Source: Xanthostigma xanthostigma
Taxonomy: Eukaryota > Arthropoda > Insecta > Raphidioptera > Raphidiidae
DNA: 64,000 nt
Direction of reading: 5' to 3'
Assembly (NCBI GenBank): GCA_963575645.1
Contig: OY754464.1
Span: forward strand, 80,326,948-80,390,947
Part shown: positions 44,411-56,800 of the stretch, in pieces
How the letters are laid out: the number at the start of each line of letters is the position of its first letter
Position numbering within the stretch: position 1 is the first letter of the stretch
The notes under the pieces: model-generated
The model's input: the letters and a program-made list of their open reading frames with translations, nothing else
The model's database searches: none
Told to the model about the DNA's origin: nothing
Translations under genes and position numbers: made by a program

Positions 44411-45710
44411 TGCTAATATAATACTCTTAAATAAATTGTTATCGTTGCTTTTTTATATATATGTATCTATATATTATATATGACTAGATGTATTTAATTG
44501 TTTCGACTACAGTTAGTAAATTTTGCATAATAATTGCGATTTAAATTGTAAATTGTAAGAAGCAAAGGAATACTGACAGGTACCCAGGTACCTGTTATTT
44601 TGCACGGAATCGATTCTCATGCACTGCTGTCCGTTATCCGAAAATATCGGATCGAATCAGTTTCCCATTCGCTACTACGTGGGACATAGGGCTTATACAT
44701 GCGATCTCCATCAGGCACTGTTCTGTGCGATTGGCTTAACTTCCACTCAAGACTTCCCCAAGTTCTACACCTCCCCCAATAATGAGCCGTTTTCCTCAAT
44801 TGTGAAAAATCACTCACTGGCAGCATTAGTAGTTCGCGGTAGGAACAAACCACAAAGTGAGTAACCAGGAGATTATAATATTTAAATTTTTTTTTTAAAT
44901 ATCACAAAAACAAGAAATAATTAATGTTTGTCTACCAAAAGTGCTGCCTCTCTTGGCTAATCAGAGGCACTTGTCTCACGAAAAAAGCTCATTACCCCCT
45001 CTACCCAAAAAAATCGTAACTTCTGAGATAATTCGCAAAGTTCATTTGCACCAACTAGCAGTTGTAATTTAAGTCTGTCACGCGCTACGAATCTAAAAGG
45101 CGCGGAAGTTAGATGCGAATGCAGGCTTGCGCTTGTACAGTCTGTTGAAAAACTACAAACTCGCAACTCAACAAAACTAAAATAACAATAACAACTTGAC
45201 AATAGCGTACTCGACTGCACTTTAAAGCAGGAAAGTGACAAAGGCAACGAGCGATCACGGCCAATCACCGACGAGCGCACGTTCCGTGCAGGTAGTTGGG
45301 AGGTGGTGGGAGTATCAACGGCTCTAAAATGTGCCTTTGCGACGCTGTTTGTGACTAACTTCCGAACCTTTTAGATCCGTGGCGCGTACTATAATTGCTG
45401 TATAGAGTTGCGATATAAGTCGATATAAATTATTAGGTATCGGTACTTTCAGGGTATCGGGTAATCACCTTAGTAGCAGGTATCTGGGTAGAAAGAATTA
45501 TGAAAGAATAAATCATGATTTTATTTCAAAACAGAAATTAAGCATATGCTCATATAACAAACGAACTTTTGTTATAATTTTAACGACTTTGAATGACGTG
45601 TTTTACTTGTTTTTTTAAAGAATTTCACTGATCTCCACAGTACCAACTGGATTGACGAAGCTCTAAGACGCCATTGTTGTGTATAGAGAGTTCATTCAGA
45701 GCCGCCTCGA

Positions 45711-45830
45711 GTTTGTAGAAAGTACTAAATACCACGTCAGTGCGCTTGCGCTACCATAATGGAGGTTATTATGGTTGCGCAAGCGCACTGACATGATATG
45801 TAGTGCTTTCTATTCCAGTTCGAAGCGCTG
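45711..45830. repeat. Imperfect hairpin, about 50-bp arms
   Basis: Arms include GTCAGTGCGCTTGCGCTACC and its near-complement around a GGAGG centre. Non-coding. Confidence 0.45.
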
Positions 45831-45859
45831 GATGTGCCTTTGATTCAGAATACTCAAGT

Positions 45860-46266
45860 CAGCGGGTTGACACAAATCTCTTTCTTATTTGACTACAATC
45901 TATTGTCATACCACAATTACAAAAATAATGATTGAAAATGAAATCAAGTGGTAAAAAAGGTATCATTGATTAAAATAATAATGGTGGTGAATTTTAGATA
46001 ACCTCAAAAATAATTCAAGACTACGTGCTGACCATAACATTGGAAAATAGTGATTGTGATAAAAGAAATTGTTATAAACTATTATGAAAAGCTATTGTGC
46101 ACTGACATGAGTCAAAATAAACTTGACAAAACTTAAAAGTATTACTATTTAGTTACTTTTTGTCACTTTTAGTTAGTTACTTTTTTTTTCTACGCATTTA
46201 GATGGTAATACTGTAGACTTTGTCGAATGAGGGTCCTATCTAAAAGCATTGCGTGTAAACCCGCTG
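45860..46266. mobile_element. MITE with CAGCGGGTT ends (family M6), copy 1
   Basis: CAGCGGGTTGACAC at the left and GTGTAAACCCGCTG at the right. Flanks ACTCAAGT and ACTCAGGC may be an eroded 8-bp duplication. A copy enlarged by two insertions is at 54592-57083. Confidence 0.65.
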
Positions 46267-46473
46267 ACTCAGGCCATAAAGACTGTCTTTTTAGTTAATT
46301 TATAGATCAGTGAAGAATTTACTCAATCGTTTTTTTTGTACAGTTACAACGATTTTCAAAGCTGCCTTTTTTATGGAAAATAATTTTACTTAAAACGAAA
46401 TATATTTTTATGATTTGTAAAGTGAGATAAGCGTATATAATTATTCATGCATTTGTACTAAAAAAAATAATAA

Positions 46474-46605
46474 GTTCGTTCCAAGCAGCCAGCGAACGGT
46501 TTCGAAGCTGTGAGTGGCGATTTTAGAACACGTTTTAGCTACTGCGCATGCGGGTGACTGTTTCAAAACCGTTCGCTGGCTGCTTGGAGCGAACCCGTTA
46601 TAATA
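46474..46605. mobile_element. Short foldback MITE
   Basis: Inverted ends GTTCGTTCCAAGCAGCCAGC and GCTGGCTGCTTGGAGCGAAC, continuing through GAACGGTTT. About 130 bp, no coding region. Confidence 0.65.
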
Positions 46606-48427
46606 ATGTCGAAACGGTCTGATAATTTTGATAAGCATTCTTATTTAACTATCGTAATAGTATATTGTGCAACTAGTGCGATAATGCCGCATGAGTTGCA
46701 CATACTATTTTTTATTACGAATAAATTAAAATTCCCAGAACAAATGTTCAGTTTTAAAATACACATTTTTTGCTGTCACATTCAGTATTGGTAACTATGG
46801 TAACTCTGAATTTGCGTGCGGCAAACAATAATTTCAGTGCGACAAAAATGTATTTATAGTTTATTTTTTGCCCCAATAATGTTCTGCTTAACAATATCTG
46901 TGTTTGACTTTCAATTATTTTTAAAATCAACGAACTTTTATCTTAGTAATGTGACGTGTATAAAAAGTATGCTACTAAAAAGCACTATCTAATGGAGGTG
47001 GGCACATGAGAAACGTAATGTAGATGGCAGCAGGTATATAGCTACCTAAGTTTTAATTGGTTTTTATGGAAAAACGTGCTTTTTCCCTCCTGATAGCATG
47101 CAACTCCTTCTTTTTCAGTTCCAAATCCTTTGGAAATACAAAACCTTTATAATTTGAACATTGACAAACACAACACATCGGTATTGTCAATGATTTATTA
47201 TTTTAAATAAGCTTATTTTGTTCACAAATCGAGGTGGTTATATAGCTGGCGCCTCTAGCGGTCAAATTTGGCAGTGCCCGTCCTTATTGCTATGTTATGA
47301 CGTCACACAAGCTGTACTTATATTATTTTACGGGTTTTACGATTGATATTCTCGCGTAAAAAAAACAAGACAAAATTAAAAATGCGGATATTTTTAGTTT
47401 ATCAAAGACATTTGTATATGGACAACCGATGCCGTAATCCTCACTCCTGCTTGGTCCCTCAGAACTGAACGGCCGACATCTTGTTGGGATCGTTTCCCGC
47501 GCATAGATGTAATCGCGTTGCAGTGAACTTAAACGGACGTTCGAGCGAACGTTTTTACACGACTACGAGAAATTATTTTTTACCTACCTAGGTATTTCTT
47601 GCCATGGATGCGCATGCCCCTAAAAGGGCTCGTACAAGATGTCGGACGTGAGGCGTTCTAGTGCTCTTCCCTCCACTCCGGTAGCATCGGCTGTGTATAG
47701 ATACGTATCTGTCGTTTTTTAATTGAATGTCAGAATCTGCATTTAAAAATTGAGATCGGTGCCATTGTGGAAAGATATTTGAATATGTATTATAATTATA
47801 AGATTTTGAGATATCTCATGCAAGTAGATTAGCACAAAAAAGGTTTAAGCAAACAAGTTTGCAATTTTTAGACTGTCCAGTGGTTTGAGAAATTATATTA
47901 GTAAATATTATACACTAAGATATTTGCGAAATTATTCATATAAATAGTATTTTACAATAACTATTTTAGAAACCAAAATTAACAATTTTAAATGAGATTA
48001 CACTTAAATTTCATAAATTACTTAAAGCTAGTCTAAACTTTTTAACTATAATGACACAAAAATTTTACATCTATAATATTGTAACGATTTTACATAATAA
48101 TTAAAAAAACAATGTAAATGAACCCAAAAGTGTTTTTAATTTCACTTTTTGTACTTTGCTTTTTAAAAAAATGAACTGTATAGTTTACGCTACATACTAA
48201 AGAAGTTGCACTTCTAGTCGCGTTTGTTATTGCTAACAAAAATAGTGGTTTTCGAGGCAAGCAGTGGTGGTGCAGCGTTTAGTCAGGTCTCGTCGCGACA
48301 AAGTTTTGTTACAATATATTCAGCCGCGTGAATACAATTCACTCTACCGCGCGTAAAGATGCTTGACTTCAAAAATTAACATGAAAGTATCTTAACTGAT
48401 AGGGATGATTAGTGCAGAATGATTTTT

Positions 48428-48838
48428 AAGTTGATTCTTTTTTTTTAACAGCGTGTAGAAATCAAATAGACGAGCAGATATTTCAAGTAACTTTTTTATC
48501 AAAAATGAAAAAGTAACGGGCTTTCAAGGTTTTATTAAATTTTATCGAACTTTTAGGTCGGACCTGGCGTTATGTTATGTCACTATGGAAATATGTTGTG
48601 TCATTATCAAGCATTCAAAGAAATTGTTCGAAGTTGTCCCCGTTTTGTTGGACACAAAGATGCGTGCGTCGTAGCCATGCTTCTGTACATTTACGATTCG
48701 TGCTATCATTTCTTCGCGTGTGTTAACCGGGCTTTTGAATTAATTAAATAAAATTTTGAAAACTTATTTTAACTTTGCACGGCTGTTTCTCTCTTATTTT
48801 TGAGTTTTGATGCGCTGTTAAAAAGAAGAATCGACTTA
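48428..48838. mobile_element. M2 MITE copy with a damaged right end
   Basis: Left AAGTTGATTC-T(n)-AACAGCGTGTAGAAATC is intact. The right end lacks the GATTTCTACA part and reads GCGCTGTTAAAAAG. The interior matches the other M2 copies. Confidence 0.6.
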
Positions 48839-48944
48839 AAAATAACTCTGTGTTTTAACTGGCAATAGTTATTGGCGTAACTAGTAGTCTAAGTCATTCA
48901 TCGCGCTGACAGGTCATGACTTAGCCTACAAGTTGCGCCCATAA

Positions 48945-49345
48945 TTTTATTCAACAATTGCGCGTTATTCATGTTTTAATTATAATGAGATGTTGTAAAT
49001 ATCTATTTATTTCTTTATAAAAAAACTGTCAATACTAACAGCACCAAACAGCACGATTCAATGTTTTGTTTTGAGGTTAGCCGGTTATGAATAAACTCCA
49101 TGTCGAAAACATTCGGCCTCTCAATTTTAGCCTCAATGGGTAACAACGGAGTTGTTGTTACCTACTATTTCGTTACGACTCAGAAAATAGTTACGTTTAT
49201 TTTCATTACTCCACAATGGCCGAGCTAGTAGTAATCTTCATTGAGTTATGACAAGTAATTGCCACCAGTCGGTAAAAGACTATTTTGGGTTCGGTTTTTA
49301 GGCATGATAAAACATGAATAACGCGCATGAGTTGAATAAAGATAT
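48945..49345. mobile_element. Small inverted-repeat element
   Basis: GCGCGTTATTCATGTTTTA near 48960-48978 and its complement near 49312-49330 form the recognisable inverted ends. The interior is unrecognised. Confidence 0.4.
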
Positions 49346-49448
49346 TTTTGATGACTCAAGTGCTCCAGAATAATACTGAAGTAAAAGAACTCGCAGCGAC
49401 ACGTCAAATGTCGGGTAGACAATGGTAAACGCGGTAAATGCGAAACCT

Positions 49449-52400
49449 TCAGTATGTTTTATCATCTAAGTACACAATGAGCTTTACGATTAAGCTGTCA
49501 TTTTGAATACAGTTGTGTGATAAGAGTCTAGCGTGTGAAATTCTGAATCCGATACAGTGGGCTCGGTTGGTTACAGTCGTGAGACAGTTTTCGGCGAGCA
49601 TTTCTGAGGTTATGTCGTTGTGCAAATTGGTCTGGTCCAAAATCACAAAGCGATGGTGCAGTTGCACTTCATCGAAAGTTATGGCATGAACGTAAATGTA
49701 GTTGGCGTTGAGATGGCGTGGTATCATTCTTAAATACAGTTGGTAATCTGCAAGTTCGAAATACTTTTTAGTTACTGAGCTGGGATAGCGAATGGCTAAA
49801 CTATATACAACAGATCGGTGGGAAGACATACTGACGGGATCTTTGGGTGACATTTTTAGCGGGAAATTCAAATATTGATATGGATCAGGTCTAAATTTTG
49901 TATCGAAAAAGTTTGTTAGGGCTACAAGTGAAAATATCTATACTAATATATAAAGCTGAAGAGTTTGTTTGTTTGGTTGAACGCGCTAATCTCAGGAAAT
50001 GAAAAAAAATTGGTTGTCTGTAAAGTCGGTTTACGGACGATAGTTTTACGTGATAACGTCATAAAGAAACATTGATGAACTCTCTGACGTCACGCGAGAA
50101 GAGAGAGAAATGCGTACAAGCCGACGCTTGGGCCGATCGTGCCTCTCTATTGCTTATACCGCGCTCTCGCTTGCACGCTCAGGCTCAGGCGGAACGTGAC
50201 ACTTTTTCGTGCGTGCAGCCGGTGTTTCATCAATTTATAAGACGTTATCACGTCAAAAAAATTTTTGTTGGATAGCCCATTTATCGAGGAAGGCTATAGG
50301 CTATGTAATATCACGCTATGACCAATAGGAGCGGAGCATTAATGTGAAAAATGTTGCAAAATGTCACTCAAAATTTGTCCGTCCGACAAAAACTTTTTAA
50401 CGGTAACTCCGATCATTATGAAATTTGGACACAACATTCATCTCGATAAACGAAGATGAACATGTGTACTCATGCTCCTCCCCCCTCCCATTCGTTTTTT
50501 TGCACCCGGGTGGGACCGCTAGTCTCTGATAAAACTAAAATTCCCCGATCCCGTTTATGCATACAAGTAAAAATCATGATTCTTGCATAGAAATTTAAAA
50601 CGTTAAGTTACCTGTTTTTATAAAAATGTCAGGGCTTTCAACCGACTGTATTAAACCACCGAACAGCTTATAATTCATGTCATCAATTCTCCAATAATAA
50701 ATAAACTTTTTATTATGATTGTCCGGCACAATGGTGGCGTTTGTTTCGATTATTTCTTGTTCTCGGTTATCGACGACAATTTTATTTAACGGCAGCGTTT
50801 TGTGTGCTGTTGTTTTATCTGTGTTCGATTTATTAGTTTTTTTAAGGTTGATATTTTTTTGCGTAATATTTTCAATCATTGAATTTGGTTTTGTATTTGC
50901 TGTAACCTCGGTGTTATCAGTTTTAATTTCTGAATGTTGGTACATAGCAGGTGCTGCTGGCAACGGTGAATTATTTATTTTTAGCGTTTGTTTCTGAACA
51001 TTCGAGTAATCGTCCGTTTTTACATTTTGCTCGATAACATCAGAGTACATCGCGTCTTCTACCATTATTTTCATCTCGCGTAGTTCGGTTAACAATTTTT
51101 GTTCTAATATATTTAAACGTTGCTCTAATTGTTCTAAAAAAAATAATTTTTGTAAGTTTAAATAAAATGTGCGGGAGCCTTGGTATTAAAGCCGCTGCAT
51201 ACGAGGCTGGAAACACTGCTTGGACTTCTGTTGGCCGGCAGGCTGGATACGAGGCTGGAAATGACGTCACTGCGGGCTCGCCGCTAACTCACAAGATAGA
51301 TTTTAAAATTAGAACAGGGGCTATTTTTCTTGCTAGGTCCTCTGCTAGGTTTAAACAAGAACCAATCAGGAAACAGTATCTTGTCACGTGGGCGACATGA
51401 ACAAACGCCCACAAACCAACATGGCGTCATTCTGCTCAGAGTCAGACAACGGACACGTTTTGCTCTGTGTTTATATTTGAACTGTCACTGCGCGCGCACC
51501 AGATCTGGCCCCAAAACAAGCTTGAAAAGACGTCTCGTGTGTAGCGAGCACATAAAAGCAATTAAGAAAACCAGCGCTAGTAAACTAATGGTAAAATCTA
51601 GTAAGGAATCTAGCGGCAAATCCAGCTTCGTGTGAAGTGGCCTTAAGACCACATAACTCTCTGCACAATAAGAAATGGAAGCATAACGAAAAGTGTAACG
51701 CCTATTATAGGCGTTACACTTTTCGTTATTAAACAAACTTAAAATTCACTGACATAATGAGTTGAGAGTATTATACTCTCAACTCAGTATGTCACTGAAT
51801 TTTAAGTTTGTTTTCTATTCGTACCGACAAGTAAGTATTTTTACTACTCGACTGATACCATATATTTGTCATGTATGTACCTTCAGGGCCCTCGCGCCCC
51901 AGAGTGCAATGTGTGCGATGCATGCGGGCGGCACATTCAAGGAGCGGCAAATGGCCTAGTTGTGTTATGTTTTTTGTACTGTATAGAAAAAATATATAAC
52001 TGATATTATATATTAATTTTATTTGCATACTCAAGCCTGCGTGAAAACTCTTACGAGTAGTTATGTATTTTTTAATGAAATTCGAATACGAAATATTTCG
52101 CGCGCAGTTTTCGATTCGATAGTTAATTCACATCAGCGCGTAGACAGGGCGCCCCTATCGGGAGACTCCCGCGTATGTTTATATCTTGAATTTTCCTATC
52201 GATTCCTGCAAGAGTGCGAGTGAAGTAAAGTATTTTTCAATCAACAAATACTTTTTTACATTTTTTTTTTTGACATCGTCTAGTGGGTTTATCCCCAATA
52301 AGGGGCGTCAATTATGAATCCGCACGCGGGCGGCGTGAGGCCTTACGAGGGCCCTGTGTACCTTGCACACTTCTAAATTACAAATTATGATAAAAATAGT

Positions 52401-53115
52401 CTAGTAAAAACTTACTGTCGCTGCAAACTCCTTTCAGTTGCCTTGATATTGTCGCATTAGCTTGTGCTTCGATATCGGCTGTACTTATTGTGCAAATAGC
52501 GTGATGAATTTCCATCGGGACTGTATCGTTTATGGACACGATAGTGTAATTACCTTAAAAAACAAGAAATGACCCTAACTAACAAGTGCAGTTAATTACT
52601 TAACAGCTTGTAATAAAGGTATTTCAGAAAGCTTCCACTATTATATCTACAGTAAAAAGATAGAACCGTTCCAATTGAATGTTAGGTGGTCAAATAACTA
52701 AATTCGGAACTTTGTCTGTTAGTCTTAAATCTAAAAATGTCATTTGTTTTCAATTAAATGGGAATACACTTTTAATTGAAAACAAATGACATTCTCGAAT
52801 CTAGATTTAAATCTGAAAGTCATATCAGAAACTGAGCATAAAACTTTCAAAATAAAATTTCAGAATTAAAAAAAAGACATGAAATTATTCATTCGATCAG
52901 TGCCAACTGTTACGATATGTTTTCTTTTTGTCACAATGAAATTTAAAATTGCGTATTGAATCTTCATTTTTTTGTGATTTTCATTTGTTAGTTTTCTCTA
53001 GAAATAATGTATGTGTATAATTTATGTAGAAATGAAGATACTTACTTTTTAGAGGAAAACACTTTATAAAATATATTAAAAATATGAAAAAATAGAAATT
53101 TAAAACAAAACTCAT
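49449..53115 (-). CDS. Predicted secreted TRAF-like (MATH) domain protein, four exons
   Basis: Minus-strand exons 53115-53046, 52553-52416, 51133-50612 and 49921-49449 join with GT-AG junctions, all in phase 1, to give 400 residues. Residues 1 to about 18 (MSFVLNFYFFIFLIYFIKCF) form a hydrophobic signal peptide. Residues 24-69 have two cysteines and NYT/NAT glycosylation sequons. About 70-95 is a short coiled coil (KQLEQRLNILEQKLLTELRE). About 105-207 is Thr/Asn/Lys-rich linker. From about 213 (FIYYWRIDDMNYKLFGGLI) to the end is a divergent TRAF-like domain. YQLYLRMIPRHLNANYIYVH, FVILDQTN and the closing NDSLIVKLIVYL match its strand pattern. I cannot name an orthologue. A signal peptide followed by a coiled coil and a MATH domain suggests a secreted oligomer. 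Intron 3 holds a Helitron and intron 2 an M4 MITE. Confidence 0.75.
49937..50522 (+). mobile_element. Non-autonomous Helitron carrying an R1 repeat
   Basis: Starts TCTATACTAATATATAAAGC after an A and ends GGGACCGCTAG before a T. Dispersed repeat R1 (50008-50260) is inserted inside. In intron 3 of the MATH gene, 16 bp from the exon 4 acceptor. Confidence 0.8.
50008..50260 (+). repeat. Dispersed repeat R1, copy 4
   Basis: From TTGGTTGTCTGTAAAGTCGG to GACGTTATCACGTCAAAA, closely matching copy 1 (3049-3288), including ACATTGATGAACTCTCTGAC. Nested in a Helitron. Confidence 0.75.
51190..51645. mobile_element. M4 MITE, copy 3
   Basis: GCCGCTGCATACGAGGCTGG at the left and CTTCGTGTGAAGTGGCC at the right, sharing CACGTGGGCGAC and the interior with copies 1 and 2. 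MATH gene intron 2. Confidence 0.7.
51683..51813. repeat. Two adjacent near-perfect palindromes
   Basis: 51683-51729 folds on AACGAAAAGTGTAACGCC with a TATTATA loop. 51731-51813 folds on AAACAAACTTAAAATTCA and the following bases, with arms of about 38 bp. Both lie in intron 2 of the MATH gene and are non-coding. Confidence 0.7.
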
Positions 53116-53885
53116 TTTAATTACTGTTATTTGACTTGGTTTGGCTGATTATTATGTTTTTGAGAGTGCAATATGAGTACGTATCAGTAATGAAGATCTT
53201 GTAAAGTATCTTTATTTAGATGCACTTGGCCTATTAGCCAAACTTTAATGCGTGTGTGTAACGTTTTAACAAAAATAAACAAAACACTATAAAAAATTTG
53301 TTTTAATTAACTGCCAGTATTTTTAAATATATGTAAATAATTTATACATAAATAAACGTGCTCATTACTTTTTCATTTTTCGCATAAATAAACTTAAGAA
53401 TTTATATTCTAGAGCTGGCAGTTGTTTTCTGTAAACTAAAAAATCATTTTAGTAGGAATAAACTGTGGTGAAAAATGAAAAGTATAATAAAAAATCATTT
53501 GAGAATAGGTAAAAATTGTTGAAAAATTTTGTTTTATAATTTTATTAACAATATTTTAAGCTTAAAATGACTATTTGAGCAAAAAAAAAAACAAGAATAC
53601 TTATAATTTTAAAAAATTCTAAAATACTGATTGCATATAATGACTAGTTTGGCCATCTTTTATCTAATTCCTTCACTCATTAGATTTATAACGTGTTTGT
53701 TTCTGTACTTTAATTTAGTGATTTTTGCGTTGGTATTCTACGAAGTTGCAGACCTGTACTTTTTTAATTTGAATTGAAATGTCAAAACTACGGACTGTCA
53801 ATGTCAAAATATTGTTTCTTGTGGTGATTATTTTTTGATAAACAGCAACCAATATTAGGAAATTAAGTATACCTGATAATGAAAA
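53116..53885. promoter_or_regulatory. Shared upstream region of the divergent MATH and EME1 genes
   Basis: The two start codons face away from each other across 770 bp of AT-rich DNA. No repeat is recognised. A bidirectional promoter is possible but no specific element could be identified. Confidence 0.35.
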
Positions 53886-56800
53886 ATGTGCGATACACAA
53901 AAAAATAAAATATCAAAATCACAGAAAAACTTCAAACCTGAAGAGGTATTTATAACCATTATTAAAATCAGACATTATTAATATCTGCGATCATTGCATA
54001 ACGATAATTTATATTTTAGCAAATACTTGTCACCTTAGATAGTAATCTTATTTCAAGAAAATGGAGTGCCAACGTAATAACTGGACTTCAGGAAGCCAAT
54101 ATTTCATACAAAGTTTCGCAGCAGCTGGTTCCAGACATTGTAACGTTTGAGCGCACGACCGATGTGGCAGAGGTGAATATTGTTCTTTTCTCTAAATTGT
54201 CTATTATTGATTTGAATAGACCGAACCAGTCTCAGATTCCGTAGGGCCCTGTGTAAATATTGTATACGAGTAGAATTATCACCTCTCCGATTACTCAACT
54301 ACTCGCAATTTCTTGTTTCTTTCTTGACGTTTAAAATTGAGAGGATTGTTTTATTAATGTTCATTATCACGCACGTTCATTTAAGATACCAGCAGACATT
54401 TTTATGAGGGCTGACAGTTGTTTTTTATTAATAATGGACTGTGAAAAAACAGTTGACTTAGTGTCAAAAGAACAACTATTTCATCATGTTGAGCAAATAC
54501 AGTTGATTTATCCAAATAGAAGATTATGCCTCGGACTTTATGGCTTGGATGATTACTTCAAGTATGTATTTTTTATTTTTACACAACCCCCCAGCGGGTT
54601 GACACAAGTCTCTCCTTCCACTTTCTTATTTGACTCCAAACTAGGGTTGGGTAACTCAGATCTGAACCGCATAACTCAGTGAAACACTAGACACACAGAA
54701 GCAATAAGATATTCTGTCAGCTCAAATGACTTATGCATCATATGTCTGGCTATGGAACACACTATGGACAGGCGGTACAGTTATTACAGTGTTTTACTTA
54801 AGTCACAACTATTTAAGGCATTGTGTTGCATATTGTAATATGCTTTCTGTAACATAGCAAGTAGCAACCTGTAAAACCCCGCCTTATAATACGTGAGTCA
54901 GTCACTGGCAGAATATTAGGTGATATGATTGACTTGACTCAACTAACTCAGTGGCTCAGTTGACTCGAATAACATATTCAGAACTCGGCTCTTTTTGAAC
55001 TGGTTCAGGGAGCTGGCTCACATATGGGATCCAGATGCAAAGATGCAGATCACTAAAAAGACCCGTTTGTCTCATCTCTACTCCAATCTATTGTAATACC
55101 ACAACAATAAAAATAATGTTTGAGAATGAAATCATTGATTAAAATGATAATGGTGGTCAATTTTAGATAACCTCAAAAATAATTCAAGACTACGTACATT
55201 GAAAAATAGTGATTGTGATAAAAGAAATTGTTATAAACTATTATGAAAAACGATTGTGCACCAAAATGAGTCAAAGTAAACTTGGGAAAACTTAAAAGTT
55301 CTACTGATATTTAAATCTTTTTACATAAAATTTTATCTAACGGTTTACAAGAAACTAACCATTCTGTAATAAATTCCTATGAATTTATTAATAAAATCAA
55401 AAATGTCATTATTCCAAAAGATCATATCATGATATCACTCGACGTTACATCATTATTTACTAATATACCAAATGAACTTATTATTAACAGTATTAAATCG
55501 CGTTGGAATATTATAAGTCCACATTGTAACATTCCGTGGAATGAATTAACTATAGCCATCAATTTAATTTTAAATTCCACATATTTTTTATTTGATAATA
55601 AATGCTATCAACAAATTGATGGTACTCCTATGGGTTCTCCTTTGTCTCCAATTTTTGCTGAATTTGTTATGAGAGATTTAGAAAAACAATGTTTTGGTAA
55701 TCTTAATTTTCTACCTATTATCTATCACAGATATGTTGACGATATTTTTTGCATTATTCCTAAAGATAAAATAAACTATATGATTTGTATATTTAATAAT
55801 TTTCACCCTAAAATTAAATTCACTCATGAAATAGAAAATAATAATCAAATTAGTTTTCTAGATACACTAATTATTAATAATAACGGTAATGTTGAATTTA
55901 ACTGGTTTAATAAACCAACTAGTTCTGGTAGAGTTTTAAATTTTTATTCTAATCATCCAATAAATCAAAAGATAGCTATGGTTTATAATCTTATTGATAA
56001 ATCTATTTTATTATCTAAACCAAAATTTCACTTAAATAATTTTAATTTAGTTCGTCAAATTCTACTTGCCAATTCTTATCCTCTCAAATTTATAAATAAA
56101 TTTATCAAAATTAGAATTAATAAATTAACAAAAAGTCATAATTCACAAAACAATGTTAATAATGTTGATTGTCCTTTTATAGTAATTCCTTTTTTCAAAA
56201 ATATTTCAATAAAATTTAGTTCATTTCTTAAAAATTTAAATATAAAAACTGTTTTTAATGTTAATAATAAACTTGATAAAATTATTAAAAAGGGAAAAGA
56301 TAAAATTAATAAATTTCAAAAGCATAATGTTGTATATAAAATTAATTGTGAAAATTGTGCTAAGAATTATATTGGTCAAACTAAAAGAGCTCTTAAAACA
56401 AGAATAAAAGAGCATCAAAATAATCACAAATTAATGCCTGACAAACACAATGTAATAACTAAACACAAATTAGAACTTGACCACAAAATTAATTGGAATA
56501 ATATTAAAATTTTAGATAATGAAACTAATTTTTTTAAAAGAAATATTTCGGAAATGTTACATATAAAATCAAATAAAAATTCTCTCAATGCTCAATTAGA
56601 TACAGAAAATTTAAGTAATATATATAATATTATATTGAAATAATTTTTGTTTTTAATAATTTTTCTTTCTTTTTTAGGTACTCACAAATTATTATTTCCA
56701 TGACTACTTAATAAAAAATTGTTTGTTATTATTTTTTCATTATTTTGATAATCATAATTAATTTTGAAAAAATCTATAAAAAAGCGAATTATATTTAATT

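Larger units (their letters stand above)
44411..49448. other. Intergenic region between IDE and the MATH gene
   Basis: No host gene is supported. It holds a hairpin at 45711-45830, a MITE at 45860-46266, a foldback at 46474-46605, a shortened element at about 46655-46870, an M2 copy at 48428-48838, and a MITE at about 48945-49345. Nothing is recognised in 44600-45700 or 47000-48400. Confidence 0.4.

Noticed and set aside
44617..44864. Overlapping 78-81 residue frames on both strands after IDE
   Set aside because: No family resemblance, overlapping in both directions, and in a repeat-rich interval. More likely chance frames in a slightly GC-richer patch.
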